DNA from: Candidatus Poribacteria bacterium
GTDB lineage: Bacteria; Poribacteria; WGA-4E; PCPOR2b
DNA: 10,297 nucleotides
Assembly: GCA_027296925.1 (NCBI GenBank)
Contig: JAPUIP010000375.1
Coordinates: 1 to 10,297 of the forward strand
Direction: 5' to 3'
Positions 1-6,025 of the stretch are shown here, piece by piece (position 1 is the first letter of the stretch; the number at the start of each line of letters is the position of its first letter). The translations under genes were made by a program, and so were the position numbers. Under the pieces are notes generated by a model that was given only the letters and a program-made list of their open reading frames with translations, searched no databases and was not told where the DNA came from.

Positions 1-586
1 TAGCGAGCACGGAAATCGGTTGACCATCGATCGTCTCGACAACCAGCACAGCGACCTCCGGATCGGTCGGGCCGACGGTTTCAACGATGTCGGGATTATT
101 ATAGCCCGGATTCATCTTCACCGATCCATCCTGCATACGAAATCGCCGGTTAAATACACAACGCGGTTCGTTCCCAACGCCATAACCAATTCTGGCGGGT
201 TGAGTTCGCCCGGCAGCCAACTGCACGGCGTCGGCGACACGGCCTGTGAAAAAGTCGAGGTAGCCTGCGTCAGGCACCGTCTCGAAACCGGGCTTCATCG
301 CCGGCCCTGTGTGGGTATGAGTCCCTGCAATCAAAACATGATCTCCCGGAATCCCAACGCGATCCGCGATCAAGGCTTTTGCAGCGTTGCACGTTTCTCC
401 CGCAATACAAATGACATCGCAGAGCACGAACGCAAGTCTCGTAGCCCCATCATCGAGTACCAGTGCCTTCGCATGCAGTTCATCGTGTACGTCCGTTGCG
501 CATCGGGCTTTCAATGATCCAGCAAGGTGTATACTGAGTGGCGGCGTAATATTTGTTTGTGCGGCTCCAGCTTTGAATGTGGCCAT
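1..586 (-). CDS. Neutral/alkaline ceramidase-like hydrolase, N-terminal part (runs off the left edge)
   Basis: The open frame starts with ATG at 586 and continues without a stop to base 1, giving 195 residues; the C-terminal part lies outside the window. A strong ribosome binding site (GGAGGAG, about 594-600) sits 7 nt upstream. The start MATFKAGAAQTNITPP and the GTHTHTGP motif (residues 88-95, His90 and His92) match the N-terminal domain of neutral/alkaline non-lysosomal ceramidases. In that family a histidine of this motif binds the catalytic zinc, and the enzymes hydrolyse the amide bond of ceramide to a sphingoid base and a fatty acid. Later blocks (FNRRFRMQDGSVKMNPG at 145-161, then GPTDPEVAVL) also fit the family. 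No signal peptide is visible, unlike classical secreted ceramidases, so a cytoplasmic amidase acting on another N-acyl compound is possible. It is the last visible gene of a four-gene minus-strand run, 106 nt after the cupin gene. Family assignment is firm; substrate is not. Confidence 0.88.
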   Translation of the reverse strand, partial: MATFKAGAAQTNITPPLSIHLAGSLKARCATDVHDELHAKALVLDDGATRLAFVLCDVICIAGETCNAAKALIADRVGIPGDHVLIAGTHTHTGPAMKPGFETVPDAGYLDFFTGRVADAVQLAAGRTQPARIGYGVGNEPRCVFNRRFRMQDGSVKMNPGYNNPDIVETVGPTDPEVAVLVVETIDGQPISVLA

Positions 587-692
587 AGGCTTTCTCCTCC
601 GGAATGAGTTGGGGCACAGCCGGGGGCGCACCGTGCCCTTTCCTCTCCAAGCTTTCATTGCTCTGTCGTTGATATGATCGAACCCATCTCCA

Positions 693-1421
693 TTACCTGT
701 TGTAACGGGCAAAGTAGAACGTCTTTAGGGGCTCATCGGTATCATTGATGAGAGTATGCCCTGGGCTTGATGGCGCAACGGAGACCGCATCCCCCGGTCG
801 TTGCCGATAGACATTTTGACTGACCACATGGATGCCATTACCTTCCAGCATGTACCAGACCTCATCCATGTTATCGTCATGCCCATGTGTATCGGGTGTC
901 TGCATCGCTTCAATCCGTACCACCAGCACCGAGTGCATCGTCACAAGCCCATCGTCCTGACTGAAAATAGGGTGAACGAGATGTGTCCAATGCCCCTGGC
1001 CAAGTGTACTTTCCCGGTAGTTTCGAATGAGCGCATCTTTTCGAGAAGCCTCGACACCATCGGGAAGCACCTCTTCCAGAATAAGAAATTCTAATGGCGC
1101 ATTCGCTTCATTCGTCAGGGTATGCGTAAGCCCCGGCGGGACGATAATACCGTCACCCTCCTGAACATCTTGTTTGACGTCGCCAGCCTCAAACACGCCT
1201 TGTCCATCGACAACGTAGAAGATCAATTGCCGATCATCGAACGCCGCTGGCACCGATGCGATCCGCGGCTCCAGATAGCACCGCGAAAAGCTGTCAACAT
1301 AGTTCAGAATCGCCCCTTCCTTGTCGGGATTATCGGGGTCCTTTTTGGAAAAGATCTCCCGCTTGATGATGTTACCGTGGGTGAGGCTTGAGGGAGATTG
1401 CAACCAATTTCGAATTTGCAT
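693..1421 (-). CDS. Two-domain cupin protein
   Basis: A 242-residue protein with two cupin barrels. The open frame extends upstream to 1499, but I chose ATG at 1421 because a GGAGGT site (1430-1435) lies 8 nt ahead of it. The C-terminal cupin (about residues 160-240) carries a complete metal site: His179, His181 and Glu187 in motif 1 (THGHDDNMDEVWYMLEG) and His222 in motif 2 (PGDAVSVAPSSPGHTLIN). The N-terminal cupin (about 45-115) keeps the motif 2 histidine (EGDGIIVPPGLTHTLTN, His100) but has no HxH in motif 1, so it probably binds no metal. Bicupins include dioxygenases, isomerases and sugar-binding proteins, and this one matches none specifically enough to name a reaction. It is cytoplasmic, as no signal peptide is seen. 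It follows the transporter gene by 87 nt and precedes the ceramidase-like gene by 106 nt, so it probably belongs to the same catabolic unit. Confidence 0.88.
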   Translation of the reverse strand: MQIRNWLQSPSSLTHGNIIKREIFSKKDPDNPDKEGAILNYVDSFSRCYLEPRIASVPAAFDDRQLIFYVVDGQGVFEAGDVKQDVQEGDGIIVPPGLTHTLTNEANAPLEFLILEEVLPDGVEASRKDALIRNYRESTLGQGHWTHLVHPIFSQDDGLVTMHSVLVVRIEAMQTPDTHGHDDNMDEVWYMLEGNGIHVVSQNVYRQRPGDAVSVAPSSPGHTLINDTDEPLKTFYFARYNR

Positions 1422-1508
1422 CTGTAGTGACCTCCAGTTTACAGGTTTAGGATGTATGCGACCTTGAGTCGTTGAGCACACGCCTCTCGGATTTAACACG
1501 TACCATAA

Positions 1509-2429
1509 TCAGGAAGGCGATGTCGAGGTTGTTCTGTTGTTTGGATTCACGTGAAACCAGACCAACGCGAATGCCCCCAACATGATGGTCAAACCGCCCC
1601 ATAGTTGTTGAGCGGTCATCTGTTGATCAGCCAAGAATATAAAGGCCAGCGGAGTGGCGAACAGCGGTTGCAACGTCATTAGAGTCGCTGTTCGCGACAT
1701 GTCCCAATAGCGGTAGGATCGGAATGTGAGGTGGTAGCTGGCACACGGCCCCAAAAATGCACCGAGCAGCGTAACCAACCAGATCTTTGGAGCGACGGAG
1801 AACTTTGCGTCACGAAAGCCAAACGTCCACACCGCCAGCACCCCCGCCGCAATAGCGACCCGGTAGAAGACCAGGACGCTGGGATGGACTTGCCCGGTGT
1901 TCATCTTGCCGATCAGAAATTGGATCGACATCGACAAACACGCCAGCAGCGTCAGAAGGGTGCCCAGCCCAACGATCTTCCAATTGCCGATGGTGCTCAC
2001 GCAGCCGCCGGCGATCATCACGGTAACGGCAATCAGCTCGATCCGCTTCAGGCGTTCACACAGGAAAACGGTCGCGAGCAGGATGGTCATCGCCGGTTCA
2101 AAGCGTCCGACAAACGCCGCGAACGGCGCGTTGAGGAGATCGAGTCCACCGTAGAATAGCGGCATCTGGATGCCGGTAAACACGCCTAGCAAGATCACCA
2201 TAGACCAGGACTTCGCGGGCAAGATCAGTTCCCGAGCCCGGCCGGTGAGCGCGATAATCGCTAGGGCGTAGCCTGCCGCCGCCGATACCCAAACGAGACC
2301 AAAGGTATCCGCACCGAATCCAGCAACGCCCACCTTCCCTGTGATGTAGTTGGTGGAAATCAGTACCGTCGCTGCAAGCGCAAAAAAGAAGCCCTTAAAA
2401 ATGTTAGGTGTTGTACGGGTATCAGTCAA
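1509..2429 (-). CDS. EamA/DMT-superfamily membrane transporter
   Basis: A 306-residue, very hydrophobic protein with about ten predicted membrane helices arranged as two EamA repeats (about residues 10-135 and 150-290). Typical family features include the first helix with LISTNYITGKVG, the basic loop CERLKRIEL closing the first repeat, and a closing helix LWGGLTIMLGAFALVWF. EamA proteins export or import small metabolites such as amino acids, amines and nucleosides across the inner membrane; the substrate cannot be predicted here. The start is a TTG at 2429 (reading MTDTRTTPN), with no convincing ribosome binding site. An in-frame TAG lies six codons upstream, so the start cannot move far, and the gene may rely on translation from the aminotransferase gene that ends 58 nt upstream. 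Placement between an aminotransferase and a cupin gene suggests transport of the same amine or its product. Confidence 0.9.
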   Translation of the reverse strand: MTDTRTTPNIFKGFFFALAATVLISTNYITGKVGVAGFGADTFGLVWVSAAAGYALAIIALTGRARELILPAKSWSMVILLGVFTGIQMPLFYGGLDLLNAPFAAFVGRFEPAMTILLATVFLCERLKRIELIAVTVMIAGGCVSTIGNWKIVGLGTLLTLLACLSMSIQFLIGKMNTGQVHPSVLVFYRVAIAAGVLAVWTFGFRDAKFSVAPKIWLVTLLGAFLGPCASYHLTFRSYRYWDMSRTATLMTLQPLFATPLAFIFLADQQMTAQQLWGGLTIMLGAFALVWFHVNPNNRTTSTSPS

Positions 2430-2487
2430 GGGGAATTGAATATTTTCTACTGACGATTGAATAAATCTTCAATTTCTTTCGCCCGCT

Positions 2488-3834
2488 TCAATATCCCAAA
2501 CGGTTCGAGAGCTCCGCGATGGTGTCCGTCAACACATCAACGATTTCGAGCACTTCCGATTCGGTCACTGTGAACGGTGGACTGATCGCGATATGGTCGC
2601 CCGCCACACCGTCAACCAGACCGGGGGCGCCCGGCATGACCAAAACCCCGCTTTCAAAAGCCAAATCGACAGCCATTGAAGTCACCCCTTTTGATGGGTC
2701 AAACGGCGTTCGCTTTTCTTTATCCGCAACGAATTCGACACCGATCAGTAATCCCTTGCCGCGTACTTCCGCGACGATCGGCAATTCCTGAAGGGGCGCC
2801 AGCTTTTCAAGCATCAGGTCTCCCATCTGGGCACACTGCGAAACGAGGTCGTGCTTTTCGATGTAATTCTGCACAGCGAGCGCGACGGCACACGAAAGGG
2901 GATTCCCGCCGTACGTGTGGCCATGCACAAAAGCGTTCGATTTGTTATAAATGGCGTCGTAGATCTTCTCATGAGCGATCGTCGCCGCAATGGGAGTATA
3001 CCCGCTGCTCAGTCCCTTCCCCGTTGTCATAATGTCGGGGACGACGTCCCAATGTTCGATGGCAAAGTTGACGCCGGTTCGCCCAAAGCCGGTCACCACT
3101 TCATCGACGATCATCACGATATTATGCCGATCACAAATCTCCCGGATGATGGGGTAGTAGTCCGGAGGTGGGGCCACAGCGGCGGCGGAAGTGCCGAGGA
3201 TGGGCTCGGCGATAAACGCGGAGATATACTCGCTCCCTTCTTGATGAATCACGCGTTCCAGTTCCTCTGCACAGGTGAGGTGGCAGTCCGGATACTCCTT
3301 TCCGTAAGGACATCGATAGCAGTAAGGCGCAGGAATATGCGGAAAATCGAGCAGGTAGGGGATATAGTCCTCTCGCCAGGGCGTCCGTCCGGACATCGAA
3401 AGCGCCCCAATTGTATTGCCGTGCCAACTCTGCCATCGCGAGATCACCTTATACTTTTTGGGATTTCCAGTTTCGAGGTGATACTTTCGCGCCATTTTCA
3501 TGGCGGCCTCAGTCGCTTCAGAACCGCCAGAGACGAAGAACACCTTTGAAAGTCCATCCGGCGCCAGATTATCGATTTTTTGCGCGAGATCAATCTGCGG
3601 TTGCGTAAGGAAGCGGCTATAGGTGAAACAGACTTGACTCGCCTGTTCGTGCATGGCATCGGCAATCTCCTTGACACCGTGACCGATGCTCACAACATGC
3701 ACTCCCGCGCACGCATCGATATAGCGGTTGCCTTCCGTATCAAACAGATACACACCTTCGCCACGTTCTATCTGTTGCCATTTTTGCTTGAGAACTCGGT
3801 GGAAGATATAATCTTCGGTTTGCGCTTCAACCAT
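2488..3834 (-). CDS. Class III (PLP-dependent) aminotransferase
   Basis: A 448-residue fold type I aminotransferase of subgroup III (omega-amino-acid/GABA type). ATG at 3834 is preferred over one 12 codons upstream because GGGAG (3841-3845) lies 6 nt ahead of it. Visible family features in order: SGGSEATEAAMKMAR (about 102-116, phosphate binding), SWHGNT (136-141), AEPI (Glu210), VDEVVTGFGRTG (Asp244 contacts the pyridine nitrogen), TTGKGLSSGY (Lys273 forms the Schiff base with PLP) and HGHTYGGNP (Thr307). Length is normal for the family. It moves an amino group from an amine or omega-amino acid to a keto acid such as pyruvate or 2-oxoglutarate. A four-cysteine insertion (Cys172, Cys175, Cys184, Cys188) recurs, from memory, in some members of this family and could bind metal or form a structural clip. 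It is the first gene of the four-gene minus-strand run. Exact substrate cannot be read. Confidence 0.93.
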   Translation of the reverse strand: MVEAQTEDYIFHRVLKQKWQQIERGEGVYLFDTEGNRYIDACAGVHVVSIGHGVKEIADAMHEQASQVCFTYSRFLTQPQIDLAQKIDNLAPDGLSKVFFVSGGSEATEAAMKMARKYHLETGNPKKYKVISRWQSWHGNTIGALSMSGRTPWREDYIPYLLDFPHIPAPYCYRCPYGKEYPDCHLTCAEELERVIHQEGSEYISAFIAEPILGTSAAAVAPPPDYYPIIREICDRHNIVMIVDEVVTGFGRTGVNFAIEHWDVVPDIMTTGKGLSSGYTPIAATIAHEKIYDAIYNKSNAFVHGHTYGGNPLSCAVALAVQNYIEKHDLVSQCAQMGDLMLEKLAPLQELPIVAEVRGKGLLIGVEFVADKEKRTPFDPSKGVTSMAVDLAFESGVLVMPGAPGLVDGVAGDHIAISPPFTVTESEVLEIVDVLTDTIAELSNRLGY

Positions 3835-3840
3835 CTGTTT

Positions 3841-3845
3841 CTCCC
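3841..3845 (-). promoter_or_regulatory. Ribosome binding site that fixes the aminotransferase start
   Basis: On the minus strand GGGAG sits 6 nt before the ATG at 3834. No comparable site precedes the upstream ATG at 3870, so the shorter protein is favoured. Confidence 0.6.
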
Positions 3846-3887
3846 TTTTGTCTTCAGTTTTCAATCGCACTTTTCCGTTCTGGCATT

Positions 3888-3894
3888 TTGTTCA
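3888..3894. repeat. Left target-site duplication TTGTTCA of the MITE-like element
   Basis: TTGTTCA directly abuts the left terminal inverted repeat and is repeated at 4064-4070 next to the right one. Including the following T gives an 8-bp direct repeat (3888-3895 and 4064-4071), but a 7-bp duplication keeps the terminal repeats symmetric. Confidence 0.7.
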
Positions 3895-4063
3895 TACGAG
3901 TTTTTCAGTGAGGAGGAAAGCGGGCTGCCAGCCCGTTTGAGCAACGGGCCAGAAGTGCTCGTCCCAGAATTCGGACGGGGTTGCCTAGACCCGCTTTCCG
4001 GCAGAAATAGATCCAAACAACCTTCTCATCCACTTTCCTCTGCGCGTTAGTGAAAAACTCGTA
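3895..4063. mobile_element. MITE-like non-autonomous element with terminal inverted repeats and target duplication
   Basis: A 169-bp element bounded by perfect 13-bp inverted repeats, TACGAGTTTTTCA at 3895-3907 and its complement at 4051-4063. The flanks carry the same sequence in direct orientation, TTGTTCA at 3888-3894 and 4064-4070 (8 bp if the next T is included), as expected for a target-site duplication. It encodes no protein of its own. Inside are GAGGAAAG (3913-3920) pairing with CTTTCCTC (4033-4040), a 10-bp stem GGAAAGCGGG/CCCGCTTTCC (3915-3924 with 3990-3999), a hairpin GCCCGTT/AACGGGC (3931-3937 with 3943-3949) and a stem CGTCC/GGACG (3960-3964 with 3973-3977). It sits 60 bp upstream of the aminotransferase start codon, between that gene and a kelch remnant. 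The transposase that would move it is not in the window, and the parent insertion-sequence family is not assigned. Confidence 0.75.
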
Positions 4064-4070
4064 TTGTTCA
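4064..4070. repeat. Right target-site duplication TTGTTCA of the MITE-like element
   Basis: Direct copy of 3888-3894, lying immediately outside the right terminal inverted repeat. Confidence 0.7.
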
Positions 4071-4144
4071 TTAGAAAACTCCCGACTGAATAATCGGACA
4101 TGGCGCTGACTACAACCGGAAACAGCATGCGACGCGAATGTCTC

Positions 4145-4333
4145 TCATTTTACACGACAATCCCCTTTCGTGCAATCGTTTTCTTGCTTGTGGTGCGTCC
4201 GCGTCAGCTTCCAAACGTCAGAGAACATATTGTTGCCAGCCACCATCCACAACGCATCATCATAGACAAACACGCTGGCGGCGTGCCTCGGCGCCCAGGG
4301 TGTATCGGTGAGTTCGTGCCAGTTGACACCGTT
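4145..4333 (-). pseudogene. C-terminal remnant of a kelch-repeat protein
   Basis: Reading the minus strand from 4333 to the TGA at 4145-4147 gives 62 residues. They begin NGVNWHELTDTPWAPRHAAS and continue with VFVYDDALWMVAGNN and SDVWKLTR. This is the pattern of a kelch/galactose-oxidase-type beta-propeller blade and its closing strand (GVNW..LT..PW..RH, then D.LW..GG-like, then DVWKL). A TAA at 4334-4336 stops the frame just before this block. Upstream, an ATG at 4358-4360 with AAAGGA 8 nt ahead reads MGAKTGKD in another frame, so a length change in the A-run at about 4333-4336 would join KD to NGVNW. Even joined, the protein would be only one blade, whereas whole propellers have several. 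It lies downstream of the sulfatase gene on the same strand. It is probably a decayed gene end left by deletion; a sequencing error in the A-run cannot be excluded. Confidence 0.6.
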
Positions 4334-4403
4334 TTATCCTTCCCCGTTTTTGCTCCCATGTGAATAATCCTTTCTCAGCAAATGCCTCCCTCGCTCTCCT
4401 GCT

Positions 4404-5849
4404 TCACACTTTGGGCAGCGTTTCCTTATCCCCCGTCCGTTCCTGCCACTGGCGTAGACGTTCGGTCAGGTCGCGGATGCGGTTCCGATGATCGGGGCTG
4501 TCAAATAGATTTTCCATCTCGAACGCATCCGCATTCAGATCGTACAGCTCACACTGGCCGCGGGCGTAGAGGTTGAGCTTCCACCGATCGGCGGATACAA
4601 TCGTACGCAACGGCGGGGCCATACTTCGGTTGACCTCCGCCTCACCGATGGATGCCGGGGGATGGCCATCGCTCCCGTTCCACTCGATGAAGGCGTCGTT
4701 TCCCTCTAGGCTTGCTTCTCCATGGAGTACAGGCACCCGGCTCTCTCCCTGCAGATTTTCGGGGATGGGCACTCCCATCAGCTTGAGCAGGGTCGGGACC
4801 AGATCGATATGGCTGAAGTTGCCGCTGATTCGCTTTTGCGCTACCCCGAGCATCGGCACCCGCATCAGCATGGGGACTTTGACCGATTCCTCGTACATCA
4901 CCGTCTTGCCCAGGATGCCGTGGTCGCCAACCATCTCGCCGTGGTCGCTGGTGAAAACCACGATCGTGTTGTCCGCCTGTCCGCTTTCGTCTAGGGCGCG
5001 CAGAATCTTCTCAACCGAACGGTCTACCAGGGTCACATTGCCCCAGTAGCGTGCGCGCACACTCCGCCAGCCTTCTTCGGTTTGCAGGTCGTAGCCGTAC
5101 TCCTCGGACGCCATGTAATACGCCGCCATGAGCCGGGTGATCAGCGGCGCATTGGCAGGAGGCTTTTGCATAAAGCTAGGACCGGTGGGAAGGCTCCACG
5201 GTTCGTACAGGTCGTTTAAGGGACCGGTGTGCGGCGGATGCGGCTCGAGGTAGCTGACACAAAGTGCGAAAGGCTGGTCCCCGCTGTCACGGATGAACTG
5301 CGCCGCACGCTCCCCGAGATACGTCGCTTTGGTGAACTCCTCGGCCAGGCTGGCTTCCGCGTGGCGCGAGAAGATGCGCTCACCCTGATTCTCGGCGTCG
5401 GGCTCGAAGCCGTTTTCCAGGAGAAAGTGATGATAGTCGCTGAGGTGGGAAAGCCGTGCCGCATCCGAGTAGGAGTGGCGATACGAGTCCTCGCTGCCCA
5501 CCCATGTCTCGAAGCCGTGCTGGGGGAAGATCTCGTCCCCCAGATGCCACTTGCCCATATAGGCGGTAGCGTACTCATCGGAGAGGAGCTCGGCGATTGT
5601 CGGCACGTCCGCGGGCAGCGGTACGTTGCAGGATGGCACGCCGCAGGTGTGCGGCCAGAGCCCGGTCAGCATGGTGGCGCGCGAGGGGCTGCATACCGGC
5701 TGGCTCACGTAAGCGTTCTCGAACACGAAGCTTTCTTCGGCCAGGGTGTTCAGGGCGGGGACGTGGATCTGGTCGTTGCCGTAGCAGCGCAGGGTATCGG
5801 CACGCTGCTGGTCAGTGAAGATGAACAGTAGATTGGGTTTCTTCGTCAT
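4404..5849 (-). CDS. Sulfatase, formylglycine-dependent (type I)
   Basis: A 481-residue arylsulfatase-family enzyme that hydrolyses sulfate esters. The N-terminus (PNLLFIFTDQQRADTL) supplies the first metal aspartate, Asp13. CSPSRATMLTG at 53-63 is the signature in which Cys53 is converted to formylglycine by an FGE-type maturase. GKWHLG (99-104, Lys100 and His102), EPHPPH (202-207), SDHGEMVGDHG (301-311, Asp302 and His303 for the metal) and Lys315 complete the active site. The C-terminal subdomain (about 400-481) has the usual LYDLNADAFEMENL strand-turn. ATG at 5849 follows AAAGGGA with 6 nt spacing. There is no signal peptide, so the enzyme should be cytoplasmic, unlike many planctomycete sulfatases. 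Its DNA is distinctly G+C-rich (for example 45 of 60 bases at 5641-5700), which may mark recent acquisition. A terminator separates it from the upstream DUF1549/DUF1553 gene. The sulfated substrate cannot be told. Confidence 0.95.
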   Translation of the reverse strand: MTKKPNLLFIFTDQQRADTLRCYGNDQIHVPALNTLAEESFVFENAYVSQPVCSPSRATMLTGLWPHTCGVPSCNVPLPADVPTIAELLSDEYATAYMGKWHLGDEIFPQHGFETWVGSEDSYRHSYSDAARLSHLSDYHHFLLENGFEPDAENQGERIFSRHAEASLAEEFTKATYLGERAAQFIRDSGDQPFALCVSYLEPHPPHTGPLNDLYEPWSLPTGPSFMQKPPANAPLITRLMAAYYMASEEYGYDLQTEEGWRSVRARYWGNVTLVDRSVEKILRALDESGQADNTIVVFTSDHGEMVGDHGILGKTVMYEESVKVPMLMRVPMLGVAQKRISGNFSHIDLVPTLLKLMGVPIPENLQGESRVPVLHGEASLEGNDAFIEWNGSDGHPPASIGEAEVNRSMAPPLRTIVSADRWKLNLYARGQCELYDLNADAFEMENLFDSPDHRNRIRDLTERLRQWQERTGDKETLPKV

Positions 5850-5896
5850 TTATTTTCCCTTTGGTCAACTGCATGCGGCATCTCGAATTGCGGAAC

Positions 5897-5939
5897 AAAA
5901 AAGGTGAGGGAAACGAGAAGATAATTCGTCTCACTCACC
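5897..5939 (-). terminator. Rho-independent terminator after the DUF1549/DUF1553 gene
   Basis: On the minus strand a 14-bp stem with two mismatches (GGTGAGTGAGACGA at 5926-5939, pairing with 5903-5916) closes a 9-nt loop and is followed at once by six T (5897-5902). It lies about 87 nt past the stop codon at 6026 and 48 nt before the sulfatase start. It therefore ends the vapBC/DUF1549 transcript and implies that the sulfatase gene has its own promoter or depends on read-through. Confidence 0.78.
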
Positions 5940-6025
5940 AAAACTGAAAATCTGACCTTTGTCTGTTTCACGGATTGAACCTTGTCTCCAATGCTCTCAT
6001 TACACAATGAAATGCCCCTACCCTT

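Noticed and set aside
20..677. Plus-strand open frames over the left end (165 and 96 codons)
   Set aside because: They lie antisense to the ceramidase-like gene, whose minus-strand translation matches a known family; the plus-strand products resemble nothing and lack ribosome binding sites.
3580..4050. Plus-strand open frame of 156 codons spanning the aminotransferase start and the MITE-like element
   Set aside because: It crosses the antisense of a well-supported gene and the inverted repeats of the mobile element; the translation looks random.
4083..4098. CCGA...TCGG repeat as a terminator after the kelch remnant
   Set aside because: The stem is only 4 bp and lacks an adjoining T-run of useful length.
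5229..5831. Plus-strand open frame of 200 codons opposite the sulfatase
   Set aside because: It is a typical antisense shadow in G+C-rich DNA; the sulfatase frame holds all catalytic motifs.
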